A stretch of DNA of 64,000 nt from Aphelenchoides besseyi (Eukaryota > Nematoda > Chromadorea > Rhabditida > Aphelenchoididae), in the NCBI GenBank assembly GCA_024699855.1, contig JAMPIQ010000001.1, forward strand, positions 6,572,001-6,636,000. Reading direction: 5' to 3'. The stretch's first letter is position 1. Each line of letters opens with the position of its first letter. Under the pieces are notes generated by a model. That model searched no databases. It saw only the letters and a program-made list of their open reading frames with translations, and was not told the origin of the DNA. This document shows, piece after piece, positions 23,746 to 33,758 of this stretch. Made by a program: the position numbers and the translations under genes.

Positions 23746-24317
23746 ATGGATTCTGGACCTAACTTCAAAACCTACGAAAATCGACCGGTAAGCAATTCAA
23801 ACGCACCAAACCATCGCTTTTCAGTTCAACCGAATGTGCGCCCGTTACTTGGAACAGATGCCTGGACGTCCCGAAGATGAACGCCTGTTCGAAGGTCGGT
23901 CGTTTGCACGAATCATGTTGTGGATGAATTCGCCCTCTCGCTTAACGAAATTGGGAATAGATTCTAGTCGAAAATTAAAATACAAGATCGGTAAATGGTA
24001 TTGTGTTTCGGTGGTTTCGAGTCGCCTTGATCATCGCATTTGGGAAATTCGTTCGAAGAAGTCTATTAAAATGTACGGGCCAATAGCGACCGAGTACTTA
24101 GATCAAATGGATGCTTTCTATCGAGCTCTGGAGCCCGATGCTTATTACGTGCCCACTTATCGTTACGCAAACAAGCCTACTCCGTATGTAATTGAGGTAA
24201 GTCGAATCCTGAGGCCTCATGATTATTCAATCTCCTCAGGCCATTTACAAGCGAAAAATGGACACCGATGCGAAATACAAGCTTCGAATGGAACCGTCGT
24301 GGTTGCCAGAATTTTAA
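23746..24317 (+). CDS. Unrecognised protein, second of a close pair
   Basis: Three exons encode about 175 residues: MDSGPNFKTYENRPF, then FARIMLWMNSPSRLTKLG, KYKIGKWYCVSVVSSRLD, YLDQMDAFYRALEPDAYY, and after a second intron AIYKRKMDTDAKYKLRM, ending at TAA 24315-24317. There is no signal peptide; the protein is basic and Tyr-rich. K-x-IGKWYCVSVV recalls EITGWVVKKYP in the upstream gene, so the two may be diverged duplicates or cistrons of one operon. No family recognised. Confidence 0.58.
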
Positions 24318-24651
24318 TCGGCGGACCAAAAACGACTTCCAATTCTTCATTCGTAGCATTGTTCAATAAAAGTTGGCCTCTAAAGTTAGGATTTTTGTTT
24401 AAGATCATTTCGAGACGCAATCTTTCTTTGTCGACAGTTCCAATGACCACAATCAACGAAAATGATTGATTGAGCGCGAGTCGCGTACATTCCTGACCCC
24501 AATATTCGTTGAAATCAATCGACATCCCGCCGTTTTTCGTCGGTTTCTGATTGGCATTGACCGTTTCGCCAATCGTTTTAATTCCAATTAGCGACGAAAA
24601 TTTCTTCTCGTGGGTCGTTTCGAGCTTAACAGCGACGATTAGCAGAAGCAC
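24223..24651 (-). CDS. Possible secreted protein overlapping the 3' end of its neighbour
   Basis: A long minus-strand frame starts with a hydrophobic stretch (LLLIVAVKLE) and reads SIDFNEYWGQECTRLALNQS and SFSLIVVIGTVDKERLRLEM. No ATG precedes it in frame, so a first exon or non-ATG start would be needed. It overlaps the last exon of the plus-strand gene by about 95 bp. It could be a real convergent gene that ends earlier by splicing, or chance. Confidence 0.35.
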   Translation of the reverse strand: MLLLIVAVKLETTHEKKFSSLIGIKTIGETVNANQKPTKNGGMSIDFNEYWGQECTRLALNQSFSLIVVIGTVDKERLRLEMILNKNPNFRGQLLLNNATNEELEVVFGPPIKILATTTVPFEACISHRCPFFACKWPEEIE

Positions 24652-24781
24652 ATAAACTTTGACGTTTAACCATAGAAGTTGACCGTTTTTGTCATTTTGT
24701 CAAAATCAACAGTAATGATTCAATCGTCGAAAGACACCCGTTGACTAATGTAAAGTCATTTTGTACTGTCTTTTACGCTCA

Positions 24782-25056
24782 GAAGTTAATGGACCGCTTG
24801 ATTCTTTTAATTGGAAAGATGGTCAAATGATTCATCAACTAGACACGCTGATTGGTGGTAACGACATCACTTCTGTTTTGTGCGATTTTCAATCGCATCA
24901 TAAGCAAATACAAAACGCTATGAGGTGAGAAGATCGGTGGCGTCAAGCTGCGAACTCGTTTTTGTTTGTAAACGTGAAAACTCGATTGACTTTTGGTTTT
25001 GAGTCACGTTGAAATTGCTTCTGGAATTCGTAGGACACCCGTGAGTGTTCAGTTTT
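24782..25056 (+). CDS. Possible small two-exon gene fragment
   Basis: After CTTTTACGCTCAG an open stretch reads MIHQLDTLIGGNDITSVLC and ends at a GTGAGA donor. A GAATTCGTAG acceptor then gives RTPVSVQF and a stop, in frame. No upstream exon joins convincingly. Fragment or very small gene of unknown function. Confidence 0.28.
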
Positions 25057-25453
25057 AATTCCCAAAAGTGCAGTCAATCGATTTGCTTCCTGTTACTGAC
25101 CTTATGGTTGTTTTGTGTAAAGTTGCTTGCCGCAAATCAATAAAAGTTCCACACAGCAAGTGCGCAGCAGTTTGACGGTCAGTTTCCTGTTTGTCACCCA
25201 AGACTCCGCCCACGAATTCCAAAGGCCTACGCAGGTAAAAAAGTTTTCCAATTCGCTTCGTTGGCATCAAAAACGAGAGTTGCGCGTTTTGATTCTTTAG
25301 ACACGTTGCAAATTCTGTTGACCTTCGGCGCAATTTACGTTTTAATTCCATCATTAACTTCTTCGGGTCGTCTTTTGTTGTCCATTGAGTACTTTGGATC
25401 GTGGAAACGAAAGTTTTGAACAACCGAATTCCACTCATTTCGATATCCAACAA
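25055..25453 (-). CDS. Hypothetical basic protein
   Basis: A 132-codon open frame starts MLDIEMSGIRLFKTFVSTIQ and is rich in Lys/Arg, with GKLFYLRRPLEFVGGVLGDK. No domain recognised. The opposite strand is open over part of the same stretch, so coding direction is not settled. Confidence 0.3.
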   Translation of the reverse strand: MLDIEMSGIRLFKTFVSTIQSTQWTTKDDPKKLMMELKRKLRRRSTEFATCLKNQNAQLSFLMPTKRIGKLFYLRRPLEFVGGVLGDKQETDRQTAAHLLCGTFIDLRQATLHKTTIRSVTGSKSIDCTFGN

Positions 25454-25459
25454 TCATTA

Positions 25460-27377
25460 CCAGAACATCTCGTTACTCTTCGCACAAGCACCCACAGTGC
25501 TCCTAAAGTTTGCGACACGCGGCATGAGATCGTAAATTCCAACGGCATTTCTGTGGCTTTTGCGCGATTGACTTCTCGTCCAAGGACGCAATCGAAAAGT
25601 GAATTTGAGCGAAAGGCGAACTTTGAAGGCACTTCTTCTTGTTACTGACCATCTTTTCTATTGATAACTAATCAGGAACTTTGTTGCAAAGCTTTGACTA
25701 ACGATCGATGTCCAGCTGTTGCGAATACACGTTTTGAATTGGCGATGGTCTAAGAATCACATACATTTAGGAGTCTAACTGACATGAAAGTTTCTACCAG
25801 CAGCGATACAATTGCAAAGTGCATCTTCTTACTCATTTCTAAGGTCCAATTGGCAAATCAAAATGACAGTCAGAATTAAAACGAACGTCTGTCGATGAGT
25901 GGAAACTCACAGGTTGTTGTTCAGAAGAGCGATTTTTTCGATTACCTCCGCTCTTATTGCGCATGATTTTCACTTCGACTTTCCACTCTTCACGCCTTTG
26001 CGCCGATTGTTTAATTCGATGTTTATGTTTGTATTTGCGTGTTCCCATTTTTTGTTTACCTTTGAACTCGAACGTAACGTGAGGACGGAAATTAAAATCG
26101 CGCACTTATCGTTTAAGCTTCTTGAAGTATTAGCGGAAGCTCGAAGGATTCGTGTGTTTATCTTTCTGTTGAAAGCTCCCCAACTGTTTTTTTGACATTA
26201 CTTCTGTCCATTCCGGAGGCAGGGGACCGTTGATGTGCTTCAAGATTGTGGCTAATTATCCTGATTTTCCTTTCAAGCCGCCAATGGCTCACATCTCTTC
26301 GTATTCAGCGCACAAATGAGAAGTTTTCGTTTAAGCGACACGCAAAATTTACGTTGTGCGCTGATTGAAATCGCTGATTGTGCGCTCGTTCTTCGCATCA
26401 AGTGTTAACCTTTTGATTTACGGAGCGAAACAAAAGATGTCAAGTGAAATGCGGAAGTCGTTGATTTTGCAGTTCGAGATAAGTTGCCGCAAACAAATTC
26501 GAAAAGACGTTAGTTGAACGTTCTGTGCTGTGGAGGCAACTGCAAGAGCAAACCTTTCAATCCGCTCATGACACGCGATCGAGACCAAATTGGAGATTTT
26601 ACTGCACAGTCACTGCTTTTTATGGTTTTTTTGTTGTTTCCAACCCACGGCTTCGATGTATTGTTTCGATCGCGCAGTTGACGGAAAAGAAGCCTCTGAC
26701 TAGTGGGTTTATTGCACTTCGTTTGGACGACCTTACGTTCGTTTTATGTGCTTTTCGTTTTTTTGTTTTGTCTTTCAACTCCAAAATGCCGTCGTATACT
26801 TTCGGTCAGAGCTGAGATGTTTGTTTCTCAGCGACCAGTCAACAAAAAAGGTACCCACATGCATAAGTGTTTATACTCCAGACTTTGGTTAGAAAGTGAT
26901 CTCAAATTGATTCTACGTTTTTGTTTGCCATCGCTCGAATGTTTGTCAACAAAATTGACTCCCGGGTTTAGTCTCCTGCCGGAGCGGATCATATTTGCAG
27001 GCTTAATTCTGATCTGCAATCAAGTCAATTGAGTAAAAGCGATGACGGTAATGTCAAGTCTAAAGACTCGAAGAGTTTCCGTTCCATTGCTTCCCGACTT
27101 TGTTCGCATTTGAACGTGACAAAACAAATCAGCCGTAAATTTGTGTGTTCATCAAGAACAACAAACTTCATTGAGCAACCCATTTACGTTCGAGATCGTT
27201 TGTTTTTCTGTTCACTGGAAATTTCTTGTTTTTGTGGAATGTTGAATAAAAAACGTTGAACTTTTTACGATTAAAGTTTTTCGTTTCATTGTAATCGTGA
27301 ACAAAAAACGGAAGGCCTGTTATTCGGTTTAATTTCAGTGCATTCAACTCACGGATCGACGACTGATAGCAATTAGA
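25460..27377. other. Long region without a clear gene
   Basis: A minus-strand frame at 25839-26105 is strongly basic (KHKHRIKQSAQRREEWKVEV) and may be an exon, but no start or partner exon was found. The rest holds only short T-rich open frames and no RNA gene. Confidence 0.4.
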
Positions 27378-28048
27378 ATGGTCTCCCGACTTGTTTTGGT
27401 GCTTAACCTTGCATTTATTGGCCACGTGTTGGCACAAACCGACGAACCAAAACAAACTGTTTGTGCTCAAAATCAACTCTTCAACGGCGAGATGTGTACG
27501 TGTGCTCCCGGGTATGTTGAAATCGAACTACTGATTCTATAAAGTTTATCTTGATAATGGAAGCAACTTGTTATAACCGAGCTTTTTCAGCTACTTCGCA
27601 TCGACAAACAACGAATCGATGGCACGTTGTGAAGATGAGTGCGAAGAAGTTTACTTTTCGTTCTTCACCTACGGCACATGTGCCAAAGGCCTTTTCGACA
27701 AACGACCCAAATCCGATCGTGCTTTCTGTGACACAGTTTGCGGCGTTCGACTTCGTTTGTGGACATCGATTGGAATTTTCTGCGTTTTTGCCGCCGCCAT
27801 TGCAACCCTCGTATTCACTCTTCCACTTTGCATAGCCACTTGCACTTCGTGCATTCACTCGCGAAAAGTGAACATCTCAAATGTTAACCTTCTTATCATT
27901 CTCGTTTTAGGCTTCGAAACATAGCAAACGTGTTTACAACGAAACTCAAGCCGCACCGAGCAAGGACCAACAATTACAGGCTGTGTCTCCATACTACGGA
28001 CATCAATACGCCGCAAGCTATTGGCCTTATTATCATGCCGGACGTTAA
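27378..28048 (+). CDS. Type I membrane protein with a small Cys-rich (EGF-like) ectodomain
   Basis: Three exons encode about 165 residues. Signal peptide MVSRLVLVLNLAFIGHVLAQ is followed by CAQNQLFNGEMCTCAPGYFA, the C-C-x-C-x-PGYF end of an EGF-like module, then spaced cysteines (CEDECEEVYFSFFTYGTC, FCDTVCGVRLRLW). A transmembrane helix (IGIFCVFAAAIATLVFTL) is continued by CIATCTSCIHSRK, whose cysteines may be palmitoylated. The cytosolic tail is Tyr/Gln-rich, ending YYGHQYAASYWPYYHAGR. Introns are 79 and 43 nt. Function unknown; likely a small cell-surface protein. Confidence 0.75.
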
Positions 28049-28478
28049 ATTCGTGAGCTTCACACAAACGTTTTCAACATTTTTGCTTTTGACTTACAAA
28101 TCAGGTTTAGTTTCTAAGATTACAATCGACCGTTGAAATTTTGCTCACTCTTCTATTTAAACGTTTTTTGTTGAGATTCTGAAAGGTTTCCGCATTTTTG
28201 CTCGTTGTCCAAATTTCTATGACTACTCTTTGGTTTTCTATCACTTGCCACAATCGCTGCCAATCCCCGTTCTATTCTACTGTCTGCATTTCTTAATAAT
28301 AAATGACTTTTTGTTGGACAGTTTGATCAGATTCCAAAGAACACAAAAGCCATCAGTTTCAGGGCAACAAGATGGTTGTCAACGACTAGTGAACAAGAAA
28401 CAAATCGAAGACCAGAAATTCATTTGACCTTTTCACTTATTTCCTTATAGTTGCTGGTGGTCTGTTTGATTCGAATCG

Positions 28479-29001
28479 ATGTTTGCTTATGCCATCTTTC
28501 TAAGTGAATTGATTGCAGTCGTTTCTTTTCTTGTCCTTTGCCAAAAACCAAAAGGTTTGTTTCAAATAACCGATTTGTTCAGCATATTCGTTGCAGAGTC
28601 GAGAGCTTCTCCCTCTCAAAAGAATAAAAAACAATCCGTTCGTCCGCGCGGTCCAACGACATTCAACGAGACGGAGGTAATCGATTACGAACAAAAAGAT
28701 TTTCAAGTAACTGCAGTTTAACAAGGATCCCAACCTGAAGAGTCGAAGTAACTATGGACTCGGAACTCGAACAGTGGCCAGTGAACAGCGGCCGATGGTC
28801 ACCTTGGCGTCCACCCAATGTCAATCCGTGCCGCTGTTGTCGATTCTGCCTCCACCGGCTTCTGCAAGTGCCGAACCAGCGGAAACAAAGACCGGCGAGA
28901 CTTTTAACGATACGCCCGAAGAAAAATTCCCAAATCGAGAGACAATGCGACGTCAAAGTGGCTCCAAAAAAAAGATGAAAAGCGAAAAGAAATCGAAGTA
29001 A
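28479..29001 (+). CDS. Small N-terminally anchored basic protein
   Basis: Three exons encode about 145 residues. An N-terminal hydrophobic segment (IFLSELIAVVSFLVLC) ends at QKPK, and the rest is polar: RPRGPTTFNETE, KSRSNYGLGTRTVASEQRP, a Pro/Ala stretch, and a tail with 15 basic residues (KKKMKSEKKSK). The layout, a single N-terminal anchor with a Lys-rich tail, recurs in this window at 40871 and 41086. No domain recognised. Confidence 0.62.
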
Positions 29002-29924
29002 CACAAAAATAAGAAGTGAGATTCTGTCGGGTTCTTGGAATAAACACGATTCGTCAAGTTGATTGCTTTCGGCGGCTATTTGTTCTGAACTTATTCATGA
29101 GTTTACCATAAACACATTTGGCGTTTACGGAACATCGAACATTGACTGAAAGTTCCACTTTCAGTACCAAACAGGAGTAACAACTTTTACTTCTGATCTA
29201 ATTATGTGGTTTATAAAATTGGAAGAAGACACACGCACGACGATCTGCAATCGTCAACTATGTAGACGATAACTCTCGAACATTCTACGGTCAGCGGTGT
29301 CATTGACGTAAATCGAAGGTAATTTATGCAAAGTGTGAGTATACGAACGAACGGAAATATGCGAAGAACGAAGATCGAGCCTTCGAAGTTCGTGGAAACT
29401 CGGAATACCGACTTCTTTCTACGACTGCGAGTCCTCCGGTACTTTCAGAGCATCGCATTATCGACTGTAAGATCAAATCGAAGAAGACGATCATCACCAA
29501 TTGCATTCTTGTTTATAAAACTGAATTGCGGTATTAGAATCAAAGAGCATGTTCACCTAAGACTTGTTAGTGCACTTCATATCGCTGATTTAATCTATGA
29601 TCCATCTATTGAGCTGTTCAGAACACTGAGCTAAAGTCGTTAGAAATCGTTTAATTGAATTGTCGAATATCATAAAAATCATCTCCGATCAAAGCCGGAA
29701 ATCAAAAAGCTCTGTGGTTTTAGACATAGCTTTCGTAGAATACAAAAGTCAAATTGTGAATAACAAAAAGATTAAACGTGTCAGAACATTTTTTCGTTCA
29801 ATACGTCGATCAACCCCACATTGGTTAATGAAATTTGAGCCGATTAGACAGGCTGTTATGTAGGCAAATACCCGATTGTTAACACTGATCACGCCCTTTT
29901 GTGTTGGCAGTTACAAATATTGAG
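29002..29924. other. Intergenic region upstream of Thr-rich gene A
   Basis: No gene seen apart from the core promoter at its right end. Confidence 0.45.
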
Positions 29925-29932
29925 TATAAAAA
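29925..29932 (+). promoter_or_regulatory. TATA box of Thr-rich gene A
   Basis: TATAAAAA lies 78 nt before the ATG at 30003. The copy B gene has CATAAAAG at the matching place, just outside the shared tract. Confidence 0.65.
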
Positions 29933-29940
29933 GGCCAATT

Positions 29941-31386
29941 GAATTCAGATTCTCCAACAAAGTCGACTTCATTCGGTTTACGTCCAGTCTACGCAAATCG
30001 CAATGATGAAGTCGGTCGTCTTAGCTTTAGCGCTCTTCGTTGTTGCTACCCGTAAGTTGATAGTCCGAATACAAGCATCCAGTTGTTTCCAGATGCTACG
30101 GATTGCACCAGTTGGAAGGACTGGTTCGATCTAGAGACCAGTACCTGTCAATCGCTCTGCGAAGAGCCTCCGACCGAGAAAACAACCAACAAAGCCGCTT
30201 CAACTCCGCCTGCTGGGTCCACAACCTTGTCCGGATTCACGACTGTTAGCTCCGGTTACACGCCGACTGTTGGAGAGTGTGTTTGTGTTCCTTCCACGCC
30301 CTCTGTTCCTGTCGAGTCCTCATCGACTCCAGCAGCCTCGAGCATCCTCCCATTGGTCTCGACCACCCAATTCGTTGCCGGTTCGACGGCCGAGGAATAT
30401 CACTCGCATTGCATTTTGATCGAAGTCTTCTACAACTTCACCATCCTCTTCGAAGGCGAGTTGCAAATCATTTGGTTGAACTTTGTCGAACACTGCGAAA
30501 AGACCATCTTTGCCGTCGAATGGTACACGGCCGAGGTCAAGTTCATCAAATGTGTCTACGCTCTGAAGGCGCTTTTCGTTCAATACGAGGAAATCAAAAT
30601 CGCTTTGCAATACCAGTGGATCGCTCAATGGGGATATGTCATCGATCTCTTCACCGTCGTCGTCAATGTTCAATACGAATACATCGGTGTTACGATCGAG
30701 ATCGATTCCGAAGGCTCGTGCCCGCTCTTCGACGCTCTCCTCAACTACACCAGCGGAAACTCGCAACAACACAACGCGGTGATCACCCTCATTCAAGAAC
30801 TCACGGTCATCATCCAATCCTCCTACTACTCCCAATTCGACAAGTACTACTTGATCAACGTCAAGTTCTCGGCCTTCTTCGCCCAATACTCATCGTGGCA
30901 AGTCGAGTTCTACGGCATCGAGATCATTGGATTCGGAAGTCTCGAGCAGTTCATCTCAGTCACTTATGTCGTAAGTTTTGTGTTCGAGTTGCTCTCGACC
31001 GCTCGTTTAGTTCGAACAAATCACGACTGTCGATGTGGTTATTGGCGGCTCAGTGAGCAACTGTGTTCTGTTGCAAGTGCTCTTGGAGGCCTCCCAGAAC
31101 ACCAGCTACTCGACTTCCGTTCGCTCATCCATCAAACAGTTCTACCAAGTCTGCTACGAGTTCTTCCAAGTCGAAGTTGATGTCTACGTGCGTCTGGAGT
31201 TCTTCATCAATCAGACATTCCAATGGTACTTGTTGGAAGAGTGGTTCGTCGAATACGTGTACGGATTGGAGTTGGCCGAGTGGGGATCTTTCTACCAGTT
31301 GATTGCTTCCGGCTACTTCGTAGGTTTCCAGCAATCGATCACTAATTTCGAGTTCAGTATGAGCACTGTGGATGGCAAACTCACAT
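29941..31386 (+). repeat. Arm A of inverted duplication (mate 43784-45256)
   Basis: It matches the reverse complement of 43784-45256 almost base for base, including 5' leader, signal-peptide exon, introns and the large exon. The exception is an unrelated linker at about 30165-30312 (27 bp shorter here). In the compared translations of about 570 bp only one synonymous change (TAC/TAT near 30826) is seen. Similarity stops at ACTCACAT (31386). Confidence 0.92.
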
Positions 31387-31779
31387 TACGACTTCGGCCG
31401 CCTCTTCGACCACTTCTCTTCCCGAATGTACTCCGGTTCAAGGCGAATGCAATACCCGTGACGAGTTGATCGTCATCAGCGCATCCAACACCACCGTTCT
31501 CACCACCTACATCAACAAAGCTTATGCGACCTGGTCCGCAAGCTACCAAACCCAGTTCAGCGGATACAAGTGAGTTGAGTTCTGTGGATTCGGTTGACTG
31601 TTTGCAGGAAACGTGTGGAAAGTTTGATTTGGTCGTCGATCAGCGTTTCGGAGAAGTTGACTCAAATCTCGCAAGTTCTCGGCAACTACGCGACTGATGA
31701 GCGTCAAACGACCTTGGAAGCCGTGCAAATCGCTTCGTGGGGCACGGTCGGTCAGTTCTGCGAATGCAGCGGCAACTAA
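30003..31779 (+). CDS. Secreted Thr/Ser-linker protein, paralogue A
   Basis: Five exons (30003-30051, 30093-30970, 31011-31319, 31358-31569, 31608-31779) encode 539 residues. A signal peptide (MMKSVVLALALFVVATHA) precedes a small Cys module (DCTSWKDWF...CQSLCEEPP), a Ser/Thr/Pro linker ending GECVC, and a large domain rich in Phe, Tyr, Trp, Val and Glu with repeating aromatic strands (VEWYTAEVKFIKCVY, IALQYQWIAQWGYVI, FFAQYSSWQVEFYG). A second Ser/Thr linker leads to a C-terminal domain (LIVISASNTTVLTTYINK, QISQVLGNYATDERQTTLE) ending QFCECSGN. No known family. It is probably an abundantly secreted extracellular protein. The middle domain is nearly identical to paralogue B. Confidence 0.85.
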
Positions 31780-32098
31780 GCCGATCGCCGGATCCATTTG
31801 TGTCGATCCTACGGGCAATCAACTGGGACATTAGGTCGCGTTGATTCTTTTGCAAATTAGTTCATGTGCTCAGTAACTGCGGTTTTTCAACTCGAAATAA
31901 ACTCATAGTTCGAACTTGTGAAGCGGTGCCTATTCGTAGTAGAGAGTGACTTCAACAAAGTTCGCAGACTGAACTACTCGACTATCAGCGAATAGTTGTG
32001 GTCCTGATCGAGCCAAAGAGCTCTGGAGTTGACAGCAATCCTTCAACACGAACTTCTCACCTACGAGTAGAAACGCCCACAGCTTCGGAAACGTGTGT
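31780..32098. other. 3' flank of gene A, no further gene
   Basis: AATAAA near 31895 is a likely polyadenylation signal for gene A. Confidence 0.5.
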
Positions 32099-32179
32099 GC
32101 AGTCATGCCCGAGCGGTTAAGGGGATTGACTCGAAATCAATTGGTTTCGGCCGCGCAGGTTCGAATCCTGCTGACTGCG
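32099..32179 (+). tRNA. tRNA-Ser(CGA)
   Basis: Acceptor GCAGTCA pairs with TGACTGC, with a G discriminator. D arm is GAGCGGTTAAGG, anticodon loop CTCGAAA (anticodon CGA), with a long variable arm and T arm GCAGGTTCGAATCCTGC. The class II fold and the anticodon give serine. Confidence 0.95.
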
Positions 32180-32347
32180 AACATTTTTGCTCTTGAACTC
32201 GTGCTTAGAACATCAGGTCGACTCGACCGAGTCTTGAAACAGCTACGGGACCAACCATTTCCCTTCTCATTCAAACTTCTTGTTTTAAGAAAACTCGTGT
32301 TTCCGTCGAATTCATTTTGAATTTGTCGAATCGATTGAACGGCGACA

Positions 32348-33140
32348 ATGCAACGAGTTCACGCCGTTTTTCTTCTGCTCTCCACTTTCTGCGCAATCAT
32401 CTTCACGACCTTGCTGGTCCAGCACAACCATCAGGTGCCGAACAGAGTTCCTAGGGAACCAGCAGCAAGTGAGGAGTCTGATCGTACCTTCAAACGCGCA
32501 GCTCCACCGCTCCCCAGTCCACAAATCAACTTCACTTCACTGGTCTACTTTGTCGAGGTGAGTTCTCGAGTACACTCATCTGTGACTCTTCTCCTTCAGG
32601 ACGTGAAATTGTGTCACCAAGACTTTCGACCCGAGAATATGCAGGCTTTTCGACGAGCGAACGAAGCCTTTCGAATGATCCTCGACATTCGATCGCCGAT
32701 TCTCTGTGTCGCCAATTTCGCTCCGGACAGAACCCTTAACAAGTACGAATACGGTCGGCGGTCTTCTCTGTCGAATAACCACTCGTTTAGACGTGTTTCT
32801 GTTGTATCAGCCGTATCGCAAACTGCTCCGGGATCTGGCCAACATTCACGCCCTCGGACCGCTAGTGGCCGAACACGCGTGTAGTCCCTACATTGACCCG
32901 GAGGTCGCTGGTCGTGAACCAGTTGCTTTGGACTCCGGTTGCAATTGCATCGCCTACACTTCGCCTCCGAATGACATCAGTCTCGTTCATTCGGTCAACG
33001 TGGCCACCGATTGGGTTTGTTGCTGTTTGCCGCGAGCTGTCAACACCGCAACTCGGACAACGAAGCCGCTGGAGTTCTTCGATTCGCTGGACAAGTATCT
33101 CGATGTTCGTCCTGAAGAAGGAATGTCATCTCCCGTCTGA
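32348..33140 (+). CDS. N-terminally anchored or secreted protein, unknown
   Basis: Three exons encode about 235 residues. The N-terminus (AVFLLLSTFCAIIFTTLLV) is a signal anchor or signal peptide. Then come LPSPQINFTSLVYFVE, a 42-nt intron, DVKLCHQDFRPENMQAF and RMILDIRSPILCVANFAP. The last exon reads VFLLYQPYRKLLRDLANIHA, ALDSGCNCIAYTSPPNDISL and VATDWVCCCLPRAV. Cysteine clusters (CNC, CCC) suggest an extracellular or lumenal domain. The second intron uses a weak GTCGGC donor if the frame is to be kept; the better GTACGA donor would shift it. No family recognised. Confidence 0.6.
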
Positions 33141-33384
33141 GAAGTTTTCTGAACAAACTTTCTGTAGAACACTTGTGTATTAAATTGACATACACCTTCG
33201 ATTGTTTCAACAAGTTAGAATTATACTCACTCGAAGATTTCAATTGCATGAGAAGTTGGCTGTGGTTCCAAGAAAATACACTCAAAAGAGTATGAGAATT
33301 AACTGGCCACTTGCAACCTTGTAGTTCTGATTGAACTATTGAACCTGCGCGATTCCTCGAACAAGCAATTTTCGACAAAAAAGT

Positions 33385-33457
33385 TGCTCACAGTGAGACT
33401 CGAACTCACGGCCTTCAGATTATGAGACTGACGCGCTGCCGACTGCGCTATGCGAGC
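33385..33457 (-). tRNA. tRNA-Met(CAT), elongator type
   Basis: Acceptor GCTCGCA pairs with TGTGAGC (one G-T). D arm AGCGCAGTCGGCAGCGC, anticodon stem-loop CAGTCTCATAATCTG with CAT, T arm GTGAGTTCGAGTCTCAC. The D arm and anticodon arm match nematode elongator tRNA-Met. Confidence 0.94.
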
Positions 33458-33758
33458 TTATCTCATAATGAACAAAGTCAATTGAAACCCACTGGTGAGA
33501 AGAGGCGGCCGGTCGACCACAAGAGCACGTGGAGTCTGTTCTTTGTTTCCGTCTTCTAATGAAATCGGACTACGGAAATTACTCTTCGACTGCTACCAAT
33601 GTAACTCTTAGCCATTGTTCTCCATCAGCTCCCACCTTCCAAGGCCATCGAACAGTCATAAAGTTCTCGCAAAACAACTGCTATCGGAAATTTGCATGAA
33701 AACAAACATTTTGGTCTTCAAGTTTATTCGGCTCCATTGCTTTCGACGTCTTGACGCG

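Noticed and set aside
30277..31056. Long overlapping open frames (both strands) within the Thr-rich gene A, mirrored in gene B
   Set aside because: They are shadows of the aromatic-rich exon caused by its codon composition; they cross introns and have no starts in context.
32093..32320. Open frame over tRNA-Ser
   Set aside because: The tRNA accounts for the sequence.
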